From assembly GCF_000281045.1 (NCBI RefSeq), contig NW_008246116.1, positions 288,255 to 352,254 of the forward strand: a DNA stretch of 64,000 nucleotides, in the 5' to 3' direction. Origin of the DNA: Saprolegnia diclina VS20. Its lineage: Eukaryota > Oomycota > Saprolegniomycetes > Saprolegniales > Saprolegniaceae. Both the position numbers and the translations under genes were made by a program. Of the stretch, positions 1 through 10,103 are shown piece after piece. Every line of letters begins with the position of its first letter. Positions within the stretch are counted from its first letter, which is position 1. The notes under the pieces are model-generated. The model worked only from the letters and a program-made list of their open reading frames with translations. It made no database searches and was not told the DNA's origin.

Positions 1-1494
1 TGCGCTGATTTAGAGTCTTTTCTCTTGGTGCTTGAGCACAGGGGCTCGGTCGGTCGGCTTCACATGCGTACGTCTCGACAGCAGTTGATGCCATTGCCTG
101 TGGTAAAATAGACTTGGATGCGACACAGCTCTACGTGAAAACGAGAATTTAGCGCGTTGTGCTGCGTGTTGTTGCAGATTAATGTCTGTGGTTTCCTGAG
201 TTGGTTGTTGTTGAAGTGGGTCGAAAGACGAGGTGCTGGTTGCCAAAAGAGCTTTTGCGTCCACGCAACTGGATAGGGAGGTTGGATCGCACTTGATGAG
301 TCCTGAGGTTGGCCGCATCGCCTCCTGCGATACTCTGTGAAGGAAGGAAGTGCTATCCCTGACAAGCCGTGCTCCCATCTTGCGTCCGATCCAGCCAAGG
401 TGATGGCGCAACATGCCGAATTCAAACCACTATTTTCGGCATCAATATGGGACGTTCCGAAATACGCGCTTCGGATTGGTGGTATTATAGTCGTCCCAGA
501 CAAATGACATGGCGAACACAAATCGCTTTGCATCAAAATTATCATAGCTACAATCAACGGGACTCCTAGGTAGAATTAACTCATTAGTAGGTAAAGTCTT
601 ACCTGTGAAATTTTACATTTCACAAAATAGACGTGATGAAAACACAGAGTATGATACCACTGAGTTATACTTCTCTGTAAGGCAGATCGGGGTGATTTCC
701 GTGGAGCCACTTTCTGAATTTTACCTACTAATGAGAATTCTCCCACCAATGCATTTACTTCAACCCAGCCCTCACTCCTTCTCCCACCTCGTAAACAAAG
801 AGACGTACCGTCGACTTGCAAATAAAGAACTCCCCAACCCAGCTCTGTGCTAACGTTGATCGAAGCACGAGCAACGCGGCATCAACGATAGAACTCTACA
901 GCGTTCGGTCTGTCCCTCGCTGACCCGAAAAAGGCAACTCATTCACAGCGGTGTGCAACTCAATAAAATAAGCAAGCTACTGGGGGTGACTGCATCGTTC
1001 TAGCGCTAACCTTAGCGCTACTTGGGATGCGATGGTACGCACTGAGCAACTCACGAAGAAATTTGGCGCTCACTCGATCATACGTCAGCTGAATCAACGA
1101 CGAGATGACTTCAGAGAACTGATGGTGCTGTTATTCGTATCAACCCTCGCAGCCTCGTCGATACTATAAGCATATCAGCGACGAGATGCCATCGTCTTCC
1201 TTCTATTTTCAACGAATGTTAGCCGCCGCCACCATCACTCGCCACGCTACCAAGGCCATGTTGTCGGTCGAATCGTCACAGGACCTGTAGTGGCTTTGGG
1301 CGGCTGGCACTGAATTTACCGTACGCCACACAGATTTCCGCAATTCCAACTGCCACGACAATAAAAACATTGGAAAGCATACATTTTCTAGTTGATTTTA
1401 TAATTTTGCCTCCTTCCGGGAAAAGCCGCTGTGGTAAACGCCACATGGTGGCGCAATTTCAGCGCACGCGTGAGGGCAGACTAGCAATTCACGC
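1..1494. other. Intergenic, no recognisable gene
   Basis: No open frame here shows a family motif or the strong third-position G/C bias of the real genes nearby. A perfect inverted repeat with 9-nt arms (TAGCGCTAA / TTAGCGCTA) and a 2-nt spacer lies at 1001-1020. The right end should hold the promoter of the START-FYVE gene that begins at 1495. Confidence 0.6.
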
Positions 1495-3198
1495 ATGGTG
1501 CTGCCGCTGCCACCCGACTTCTTCGAGTGCCCGCCACTGGCGCCGCACGAGACGTCGGCGCTGCTCGCGCTCGCCCAGACCATCTGCCAGGAGACTGTGC
1601 AGAACGCGCTGGTCCTGGACGCGCAGCCCATCTGGGCAACGATCGCCAACCCAACGACGCGCCGCCGGGCCCGGGTACGCCGCCGCCGCCAACGACCATG
1701 ATGGCTCATGCGATGCGTAGCTGCGGCGCGGCCACGACAGCGTAGACGCAGCGCGCGATGCGATGAGCTGCTACACACAGGTTCGCGCGACGCTCGAGGA
1801 CGTGGCCAATGTCTTCCACTGTCGCTCGACGCTGGAGCTGCGGACGTTTGGCCGCGTCCTTGGCAAGAGCATCCTCGACAAAGTCAACTTGTACACACTC
1901 GTGGACCGGCCGGTCGCGCGCGGCAAGGTGCCACACCCACTGCACTACGTGGGCGTCGAATGGGCCGCGATCGACGCGCCGCTCGGCTTTGCGACCCGCG
2001 ACCTCTGCTACCTCGAGGTAGACAGCGTGCATCCTCGTCGTCCATGACTCATGGACGATGTTGCAGGCGCACGACGAGTTTGAATTTGTCGACACGCGCA
2101 ACCGCAAGCGCCGGGGCTGGGTTCGAGCGATTCACTCGATCGAGAACGACGCATGTCCCTCGCTGCACAAGGCCCACGGGCTCGTGCGCGCTTCCATCTA
2201 CCGCGTAGGCTTCTCGCATCTTCATCCTGAGAAGATGCTCATGCTGTTGCTGTTTCGATAGTCGGGCCATGTCTTTATCGAGTCGGAAAGCAATCCCGAG
2301 ATGCTCGACTACTACAACGTGATCGTGGCCGACCCGCGCGGGCAGTTTGTACCGCGCTCCGTGACCCAGCGCTGCATGAAGGCCCACGTCAGCCAGGTAT
2401 TTTTCGCATTTTTGAAATGCTATCTCACAATTTGCGAAACAGGCGCTGAATCTGGAAGAACACTTGTTCATTTTGCGTCTCCATGCCGAGAGCCAAACGA
2501 CCAACACGAGCATGTCGTGGAACACGGCTGTGACCTCCTCCATCAAGTCGACTGCGTTTTGCGCCTGCTGCGACGCCAAGTTTGGCCTCTTCCTCGGGCG
2601 CAGGACGTGCGACCAGTGCAATCGAATGGTCTGCAAGGCGTGCTCGGGGCGCTGGACGAAAGCGACCGGCGCCAAGCCCGTGACTGTCTGCATCTGCAAG
2701 CTCTGTTCCAAACGCCTTGGCGACCCAGAGCCCGTGCCATTGGGGAATGTGACCCAAGCGCTGCCGGCCGCGACGCAGTACAACCTCCGGTCGACGCGGG
2801 TGCCGGCGCCCCGCAGGCCGCCAGTGGCGCGCAAGCCGGTACCAGCGCCGTCGGACGATGGCGGCAACGACTCGGACGTCATCATGCTCTGGGACGACGG
2901 CCAAGCGTCCAAGCGCGATGGCACATTTACGTTCTTGTCGTCGTCCACGTCGCTCCACCATACGCTGCGGTCGAATGCGTCCGGGTACCAGAGCACGTTT
3001 TGCTCGTACCAGTACTCGGACGACGGCGCGCCACGCGTGGTCAAGACGGTCGTGGCACCGCAAAGCACCGTGGACGTCGATGCAACGCTGCCTCTCGTGT
3101 CGCCAGCCCACTCGGACTATAGTGAGGTGTTTGATGCCGTCTTGGAGTTTGTCACAGCGCACGAACTCGAGCAAGCAAGGACCCGGAGCGTGCCATAG
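1495..3198 (+). CDS. START-like lipid-binding and FYVE-type zinc finger protein
   Basis: Five exons: 1495-1674, 1781-2017, 2067-2204, 2262-2396 and 2443-3198. All junctions are GT-AG and the frame closes to 481 aa. The N-terminus (MVLPLPPDFFECPPL) matches the usual start of the large oomycete START-FYVE family. Residues about 60-230 form the START-like fold, with stretches such as KVNLYTL, HYVGVEW, RGWVRAIHSIE and GLVRASIYR. Residues about 270-325 form a Cys4-type finger (FCACC, CDQC, CKAC, CKLC). The canonical FYVE R(R/K)HHCR segment is replaced by RRTCDQC, so binding to PI3P is uncertain. The C-terminal tail is Ser/Thr rich. The family is expected at endosomal membranes; the lipid ligand is unknown. 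A second member is encoded 1.4 kb away on the opposite strand. Confidence 0.9.
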
Positions 3199-3611
3199 GA
3201 ATTAGTATACGCAGTCGTGATAAGTTAAAAATATCGGTCGCCATGTATTATGTATTCGTCGTGAGTTGGAACGTTGATAGCGATGGCTCATATGATCGGT
3301 CATTGTCGGTATCGACGCGCTTGAAACTCAAAACTCAACCTCAAAATTCCATTGCTGCGGATGCTAAGCCCTCCATCGTCATAATTGTCGATGCTTCATC
3401 CATTCGAACGGTCTTGGACGCGACTATGAACCCAGCATCTCGCCGTCTCGCCATCACTGGGCCACACGCCGATAAACCACACTATTTTATAGGGATCAAC
3501 ACTATTGTCGAAGTATCAGTTTACTATTTCATTTGTAAACACTATTTCACGTCGGAAAGGTAAAAGTGGCATCTGCCGCGCCACAGTAGTGCGTGCACTT
3601 TTTATTTGCAA
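3199..3611. other. Intergenic spacer
   Basis: AT-richer spacer between two plus-strand genes. No motif-bearing reading frame is seen. It holds the 3' end of the START-FYVE gene and the promoter of the next gene. Confidence 0.55.
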
Positions 3612-4531
3612 ATGAGTTGGAGTCCCGCTGCGAAGGGCCTCGCGAGTTTGCCGTTTGTGGCCGTCGCGGGCTGGGCCGGCCTCGTGCAGCTCGAGCGCTC
3701 CAAGGCCAACCACCCGCCGCGCGGCTATGCGTTTATCACGGGCTCGATGGACGACATGGTTATGGACACGTTGCAGACCGGCGACCTCGTCTTCTTCAAG
3801 CGCAACTGCGCATACCTTCCGGTCTAGCATGGATGCGATGCGTAGTCTCATGCTTCCTTTGCTTTGTAGCCAAAGGATGGGCTGAGTTGCTTCTTATCGT
3901 CGCGTGTCGAGGCGTGGCAGGCGCGCTACAACCACGTTGGCTTTATCCTTGTCGACCGGCTCGGCGAAAAGTTCATTGTTGAAGAGACGTACGCCGGCGT
4001 CAAGTGCCGGCCGTACAGCGCCCGCATCCTCACGTCGCTCTCGACTGAGATTGTCGTCGTGCCACTCAAAGTCAAGGTACGGTCTTCCGATGCTTGGACG
4101 TGAAACGGACTTTGGTGCAGCGGACGATCGCAATGCAGCAAGCTGCCAACCAGTTCGTGCAAGAAAATGTCAACCGGCCTTCGCGCTTTACACTGCAGCA
4201 CGTACTCGAACAGCTCTCGTCGTCGTCGACGTCGGGCAGCTCGCCCGTTCATCCGTCGGCCGGTGCGTAGTCGCCGTTGGGCGGGATGATGGATGGTGCT
4301 AAATGTGTAGGACTCGTCGCCGAGGTGTACGCACGCATGGGTCTCTTGCCAGCGCAGACGACGCCAGGCTACCTTCACCCCTCGTCGGCCACGATCAAGG
4401 TCCGTCGCCCACATCTTCTCGGATGCCCGCTCAGGACGATGTGACATTTCTAGGACTGGAGTGCGTACCGCCGCGTGCAGCTGCTGCAAGACGCCGAGCT
4501 GAGTCAAATGCTCCCGATTCGCCTCTTGTAA
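3612..4531 (+). CDS. Small protein with permuted papain/NlpC-P60-like features
   Basis: Exons 3612-3821, 3870-4076, 4121-4262, 4311-4399 and 4454-4531 close to 241 aa with four introns of 44-54 nt. The order of segments TGDLVFFKR (about residue 56), then YNHVGFILVDRLGEKFIVEE (about residues 88-107), recalls permuted papain-like hydrolases of the YiiX/YaeF type, where a GD(L/I)-x-F segment precedes an H-V-G histidine motif. I cannot place the catalytic cysteine with confidence; the Cys in GVKCRPY is one candidate. A hydrophobic N-terminal segment (SLPFVAVAGWAGLVQL) could be a signal anchor. The 3' end faces the minus-strand START-FYVE gene only 80 bp away. The splice structure is firm; the family call is tentative. 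Confidence 0.7.
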
Positions 4532-4611
4532 TAGCCGCCATCGATAGTCGGTGAGAAAAAATAGCAGAAAAATGCATTGCTACCGACCTCAACTACTCGA
4601 TGTACCATTGT

Positions 4612-6024
4612 TCAAACATCGACTTCGGCGCTAGGACGTCGGGTGGCTTGGCGCGCCACCGCCTCTACGACGGTGGTGCCAGTAGACGGTGCGCTCAGGT
4701 CAAGCGCCACAAAGCCGTGTCCGACCGACGCGTCTGGCACCGGCGCTGGCGGCGACGAGGCGACCGATGCACGTTCTCGAATCGACGCCATCGATTTGTT
4801 GGAGCGGAGCGAGCGCACGGACGAGACGTCGGACGCGCAATCGTCGACGTCGGGGCTCGTGGCATATGTTGATGCACTCGTCGAGGTCGTCGATCCCTTC
4901 CGTGCTGGCCCGACAGGAAAACCCGCCGCTACTCTGGCCTGCAAGACGCACTCGGTGCAATATTTGCCCGTCACGGCTTGAGACGCACAGGCCGGGACGT
5001 ATACGATCTTGGTCGTACACCCACTGCACATGATCTATAGACAATTCTGTACAAAGATATCCCGAAAAGCATGGCAGATACCTCGCCGCAGAGGCGGCAG
5101 TGGTGCTTGGATCGCAGCGCGTTGAAGCGCTTGCCGCAGACCACACACGCCTTGCGATCACTAGGAAACCAACATCGTTGTCAATACGGGAAGCACATCC
5201 GGAAGGCGTACGCATCGGGCACCCAGGACGACGCTGGCGGCCGGGTGACAATGCGGCGGTACGCCGGCAGGGTCGCGGTGCGGAGAAGCATTTGACGGAC
5301 CTTGGCGGCGCCAAAGTTGAGCAAGATCGACGAGCTGTTGGGGTCCATAAACCATCGACAGGTCACGTCCACGTCGCCGCGCGGGCTCGCCGTGTAGACA
5401 AAGCTCGCCAGCATCGTGGCCCGCGTTGTGCCTTTGGCTTCGGGCACCGCGGGAAGCGCCACCGACTCCCGCAGCACGTACAAGACGCGCGCACCGTGCT
5501 CGTTGAGGCGGGTGCCCGAGTGCTACAACCTTGCGTGTGCACAACCTGTCATTGGACACTGGATGTCGCACCTCGACGTACGTGAGGTCGCGCGGCGCCG
5601 AGGACATGGCAATGTTGAACTTGAGGTACTTGAGCCCGAGAAACGCACTCGCGTCGTCCTTTCGCCGCGCCTCGAGGACCGAGAGCACGCCGGCATTGGC
5701 AAAGTCGTGCTCGAGCAAGATCGAGTCGAGAATTTTCTGGTCGTTGCTTGTATCGGCATACAAGGCGTCAACAAGACTCGAGAACGTCGTGGGGAGCGCG
5801 CCCACTGCAAGGTACTGGGCCACGGACGAGCCGGACATCGGCTTGGCGTAGACCTTGAGGCCGAGCCGGTCGTCCTCGAGGCTCCAGCCGCTGGTCGCAA
5901 TTTCTCGCTTGACGTCAAACTGGAGGGCTTTCGCGCAGCGCAGAGCGGCATTCTCTCGGTACGCCGACGCGTCCGCGGTCGAGACGAGGACGGTCGGCAC
6001 AACGTGCTCGTCCAAAATCTCCAT
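4612..6024 (-). CDS. START-like and canonical FYVE zinc finger protein
   Basis: Exons 5572-6024, 5212-5522, 5082-5160 and 4612-5034 (minus strand) give 421 aa with introns of 47-51 nt. The first about 255 residues form a START-like domain (YVE, RLNEHGARVLYVLRESV, ATMLASFVYTASP). A FYVE finger follows at about residues 258-315: ACVVCGKRF, then SKHHCRLCGE, then MCSGC and YCTEC. This copy keeps the HHCR core needed for PI3P recognition, unlike the neighbour at 1495. The tail is Ser/Thr rich with an RSLRSNKSMASIRERA segment. A CCAAT box (ATTGG at 6092-6096) lies 68 bp upstream of the start. Expected role: endosomal membrane recruitment and lipid binding. Confidence 0.92.
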
Positions 6025-6891
6025 TTGTGTTCTCGTGCAAAAGCTATAAACAGGTTGTCAAACGATGCCACGAACGGCGCCAACGCTTTTGATTGGCCAA
6101 AACAATATATTGACGGCAAGCAAAATCAGACTGCGTCGATGGCAGAGGATCCAGGCAGAGATACCCGTGCGAAAGCCAGCTCCATGCGATGGATATCGGT
6201 CCAATTATGCACAGTTATTAGAGCTAGGTATGCGTGTATGCCTCTTTGATTTGCCTCTTTGCTAGGTAGAGAGCGTCGACTTCAAGAGGGCAACCGGCGT
6301 CGAGCCAATGGCATGACGCATATCGCGCTGTTGTTGGATGGTGCACGGACAAGCGAATCTCAATCTGAGTTTGTATCCACCCCATGAAAGCACGCGGTTG
6401 CACTTGGTGGGCGTAACATGGCCGCCACGTGGACGGCGCCAAGTTGATTTTTGAGTTAAGTTCGACTGGACGCGGCTTTCTATTGTCGGTTGCGAGGGTT
6501 TGCTGTGGGTTCCCGAGACGTACCCTCGCAAGACTCGAGTGTCGTTGCGTCGGAGCCTTTATCACCGCCGGCAGCCTTTGTACGTGGCAGAAACGACCAT
6601 TCGCTGCTCGATGGCGTTATCCCGAAGTCGGTGCAGACATGTCCCAGTGCCCTCGTTCGCTCCTCACGCTCACACGAGCAAGTGCGTTTGCACCGATCCT
6701 ATGCATTACTGTATATACGCACCGCAGTTCACGTCATGGACTGTGAATTCCCTTCAGTATGCATGATGTTCGATGCATCCAAGCTGCTCTCGTCCTCGAG
6801 TCGTCAAGTTCATTTCGGTGTAAAGTTCAAGATTTGCACCCGAACTTTGTCGGTTGGGTACAGCATCTGCTCGCTACAACTTGATATTTGT
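6025..6891. promoter_or_regulatory. Divergent promoter region with CCAAT box
   Basis: Spacer between the minus-strand START-FYVE gene (start 6024) and the plus-strand zinc transporter (start 6892). GATTGGCC at 6091-6098 is a CCAAT box for the first gene. TTCATTTCGG at 6809-6818 resembles the oomycete initiator (Inr) consensus and sits about 80 bp before the transporter ATG. No gene is seen in between. Confidence 0.45.
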
Positions 6892-8389
6892 ATGGCGCCC
6901 TTTCTAAGCTGTTGTGGGCAGAGACCCCGTCGAAATTACCAATTTGCGTCGCGTCCGCCGACAAGCATGGGTCAGTTTGAACAAGTACCGATCGCGTCAC
7001 CCTCGGCGTCGCTCGTGATGAAGGCCGCGCAGAAGGACCTCGAGCGCGACCTCGCGCAGCGCAAGCTCGAGTGGGCCTGTGTCTTTTGCATCGTCTTTAT
7101 GATCGCCGAGTTCATTGGCGGCTACGTTGCGGGCAGCCTCGCCATCATGTCGGACGCCGCGCACCTCCTCAGCGACGTGCTCGGGTTCCTCCTCTCGCTC
7201 TTCGCCTTGTACCTCTCGAAATTTCCGGCCACGCGCGTCATGCCTTTTGGCTACAAGCGCGCCGAGGTCCTTGGCGCCCTTGGGAGCATCCTCCTTATCT
7301 GGCTACTGACGCTCGGCCTCGTCTGGGCAGCGATCGAGCGCATCATCTTGCTCACGCGCACGCCGCTGCCCGGCGAGATCATTCCGCAGGTCAACGGCAA
7401 AGTCATGTTCTGCGTCGCGCTGCTCGGGCTCTGTGTGAACATTGCGCTCATGAAGATTCTTGGCCATGGCCACAGCCACGGCGGCCACGGCCATAGCCAC
7501 GGCAGCAGTAACCACGGTCATAGCCACGGTGGCAGCAATCCTGAACACAGTCACGGCGAGAGCCACGCAGCGACCGAGGCCCACGGACACAGCCACGGTG
7601 CCTGCGACCACGACCACGATCATCACCACGATCACGAGGACGCCCACGATGACGCTGCCGCGCATGAGCATCACGACCACGACCACGATCATGATCACGC
7701 CAAGGGAGACGACGACGATGACGCGTCCACGTCACGCGAGTCGATGACAGCGATCGACGTCGACGACGAGCCCGAGCCCGAGACGCACTTGACGGCGGCG
7801 TCGTGCGGCGGCCACGAAAATCTCAACGTCCGCGCTGCGTACTTGCACGCGCTCGGCGACTTTCTGCAGAGCCTTGGCGTGTGCATTGCGGGCGGTCTCA
7901 TCTGGTACGTTCTCATCTTCCACAACTTGACACCGTAAAATCCATTTTGACCGTAGGTACAACCCGTCGTGGCAGCTCTGCGACCCGATCGTGACGCTGC
8001 TCTTCTCGGTCATTGTGGGCGCGACGACCATTGGCATTTGCAAAACGAGCCTCCTCGTGCTCATGGAGGGCACGTCGATCGAGCTTGGTACGATAATGTT
8101 ATTATCTGTTGGCCTTTCTCACTTTGCACTTTTAGATTTGGCGGGAATCGAAGCCACGATTCAGTCCGTGGCGACTGACTACCACGACCTCCGCGTGTGG
8201 TCTGTCTCGACCGGCGCGTATGCGCTCACGGTGCACGTTGTGAACCCGTCCTCGACGACGGTGGTGGCGACACTCCAGCAGCGTCTGCTGTCACTGCACG
8301 GCTTTGAATGTCTCTCGATCCAAGTCGAGACGGCGGCCGACGCCGAGCGGTGCCCGTTCAACGAGAAGGAAGCCGCGTGCATGGTCTAG
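6892..8389 (+). CDS. Zinc transporter of the CDF/ZnT (SLC30) family
   Basis: Exons 6892-7904, 7957-8087 and 8136-8389 give 465 aa. The last intron is 48 nt and in frame, but removing it joins IEL to DLAGIEATIQ as in other ZnT C-termini. Six membrane segments are visible, two of them at WACVFCIVFMIAEFIGG and LSDVLGFLLSLFALYL. The zinc site HxxxD is present in TM2 (HLLSD) and TM5 (HALGD), the pattern of zinc-selective ZnTs. A very long His-rich loop (about 7465-7700, many HGHSHG units, then DHDHDH and Asp runs) separates TM4 and TM5. The C-terminal cytoplasmic domain has DLRVWS. Role: zinc export from cytosol into vesicles or out of the cell. ATG 6967 (MGQFEQV) is an alternative start. Confidence 0.92.
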
Positions 8390-8462
8390 CACCAACCAGT
8401 GACTATCATTACTAGAGTTAGGACCTCCCATAAACATGCTATTCCACAAAATGTGTCGTCGT

Positions 8463-9043
8463 CTACGGTCCTCTCCGCGCTTCGAGGCATGCATCACAAA
8501 GGTCAGACGGAGGGATCGCCGCCGCCGCAGATAGAAGCGTATCGCCACGAGCCACGATGCCAGTAAATCCACCGACAAGCGCGCCTTGAAGCAGCAGCCA
8601 CCGTGGCGTGGCACCGCCAAGCACTAGACATGATGAGATCCCAAGACAAATGCAATGAGCGTACGTGCGACCGTCGCGGCAACACCTGTGGCAGCGCCAC
8701 CGACTGCGCTCGCCGTTATCTCTCGCAAGAAGGTGTTGGCCTCGGGCGACGCAAACGCTCGCTCCATCGGCGTGTCGTCCAAGATCATAGGCTGTGTCTC
8801 GGTCGTGTTGGCATAGACGCGGCCGCCGATGGCAGAGGCCATTGTGCCGCTAAGCGTCGAGACCCAACGCACGCGCGTGGGCAGCGATCGGGCGACTAGA
8901 CGAGTGCGTCGGTCATCCTTAAAGTCCTGCAAGAGCACCGTACCGGCAAGGCTGTAGTAGCTGAGGCCACCCGCGACTGCGGCAGCGGCCGTGTACACCC
9001 GCTGGCGCACCTGTGTCTCACTTATGCGCGCAGTCTCGTCCAT
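8463..9043 (-). CDS. Small membrane protein of unknown family
   Basis: Two exons, 8665-9043 and 8463-8623, joined by a 41-nt GT-AG intron, give 179 aa. Without the intron the frame stops at once; with it the protein continues as LLGGATPRWLLLQGALVGGF, strong evidence for splicing. Several alanine/glycine-rich hydrophobic stretches (YTAAAAVAGGLSYYSLAGTV, ITASAVGGAATGVAATVALL, GALVGGFTGIVA) suggest three to four membrane helices. No known domain is recognised. The 3' end converges on the zinc transporter (73 bp apart). The next gene upstream on the same strand (9201-9573) is also a small glycine/alanine-rich membrane protein. The start at 9043 (MDETARIS) is chosen over in-frame upstream ATGs. 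Confidence 0.65.
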
Positions 9044-9200
9044 CTCGTCGTTTTGCAACAAGTTTAGTGTGCTGATTGTGGGGCGTCGGCATATGGTGTG
9101 ACCCTGCATGCTCATCCTCCAACACAACGTCGAGGGTGGACGCTAGAATCGACGGTGTCTATTGATGTCTTACTCTTTGCCTGCCTGCTTGGCGTGCTGC

Positions 9201-9573
9201 CTACGACGCATGCATGAGATGTTTGCCAATGTAGATCAAGGATGTGTACAGCTTGCGGAACTGCTTGCGGAGCTCCGAGGTCGCGCTGAGGTCGTTGATG
9301 CGCTCGAGCGCCTTGTTGTCCGCATAGAGGTAGCCCGAGATGCTGCCAATGACAGCAGACCCGAGGATCGTCGCAATCTGGTACGGGCGCGGGAAGCGGC
9401 CCACAACTACGGATCAGAACTTAGGTGGGGCACGAGACATGAGATGCACAGAGCGTACACGTGACGCTGGAGCTGACAATGGCGCCGCCGGCAGCGCCCA
9501 GCGCGCTGTACTCGCGCAGGTCCTTCTCGCGTTGGTCGCACCACGCCTTCTCCTCCAAGCTCAGCGCCGCCAT
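9201..9573 (-). CDS. Small two-helix membrane protein, unknown
   Basis: Exons 9459-9573 and 9201-9406 with a 52-nt intron give 106 aa. It begins MAALSLEEKAWCDQREKDL, a charged helix, followed by two hydrophobic segments (ALGAAGGAIVSSSVTFVG and IATILGSAVIGSISGYLYA) and a basic/charged C-terminus. The layout (acidic N-terminal helix plus two short TM segments with glycine zippers) is reminiscent of OCIA-type mitochondrial or endosomal proteins, but the sequence match is weak. An in-frame ATG at 9654 would add 27 residues. Confidence 0.6.
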
Positions 9574-10103
9574 ACCTTGGTCGTTCTGAAATTGCACTTT
9601 CTGCACCACGAGCACGTAAATAGTGTACGAAGCAAAACGAGCGGACGTCGACATCGTGTTCGTACGCGTTCATCTCGGCGCAATGGCTGTACCAACAAGA
9701 AAACGCCACCTTGATACAAACGCAACGAGCACGATCGATCGCTCACTCGCCTCCTTGGCTCTTGCTACGTACCATTCTCCGAAACTCGTATTCGACACTA
9801 TTTCTATATATATAAAATAGTGTGGAAATGAACACGACGGCGGTCCTTGCTTTCCCACTGAGAGCTTTGGCCAAGGGAATTCCCTTGCTGGCTTGGCCCG
9901 TGCTGACCGACTGAGTACAAAGTCATGCAGCTAATACCAGAGAGGGCTGAGCAGTCCCTTGCTTGTAGTGCTGCCCTTCGCATGCCTCGCCACAAGACTT
10001 TATCACTTACCAAACACAAATTTCGGGAAAAGGTTGTGCATTCACAAAGTCACGGGTCCGTTTCGACCAACTTAATGGCGTACGTCGACCGCCACTGCGC
10101 TGC
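9574..10103. other. Intergenic spacer
   Basis: No gene seen. It contains an AT-rich TATATATATA tract near 9807-9816. It separates the start of a small minus-strand gene from the 3' end of the minus-strand V-ATPase gene. Confidence 0.5.

Noticed and set aside
7448..7735. Arg/Gly-rich frame opposite the zinc transporter His-rich loop
   Set aside because: Produced by reading the HGHSHG repeat on the other strand.
8624..9127. Single-exon reading of the 179-aa membrane protein
   Set aside because: The single-exon frame ends inside a sequence with perfect GT-AG borders. Splicing restores a long hydrophobic continuation.
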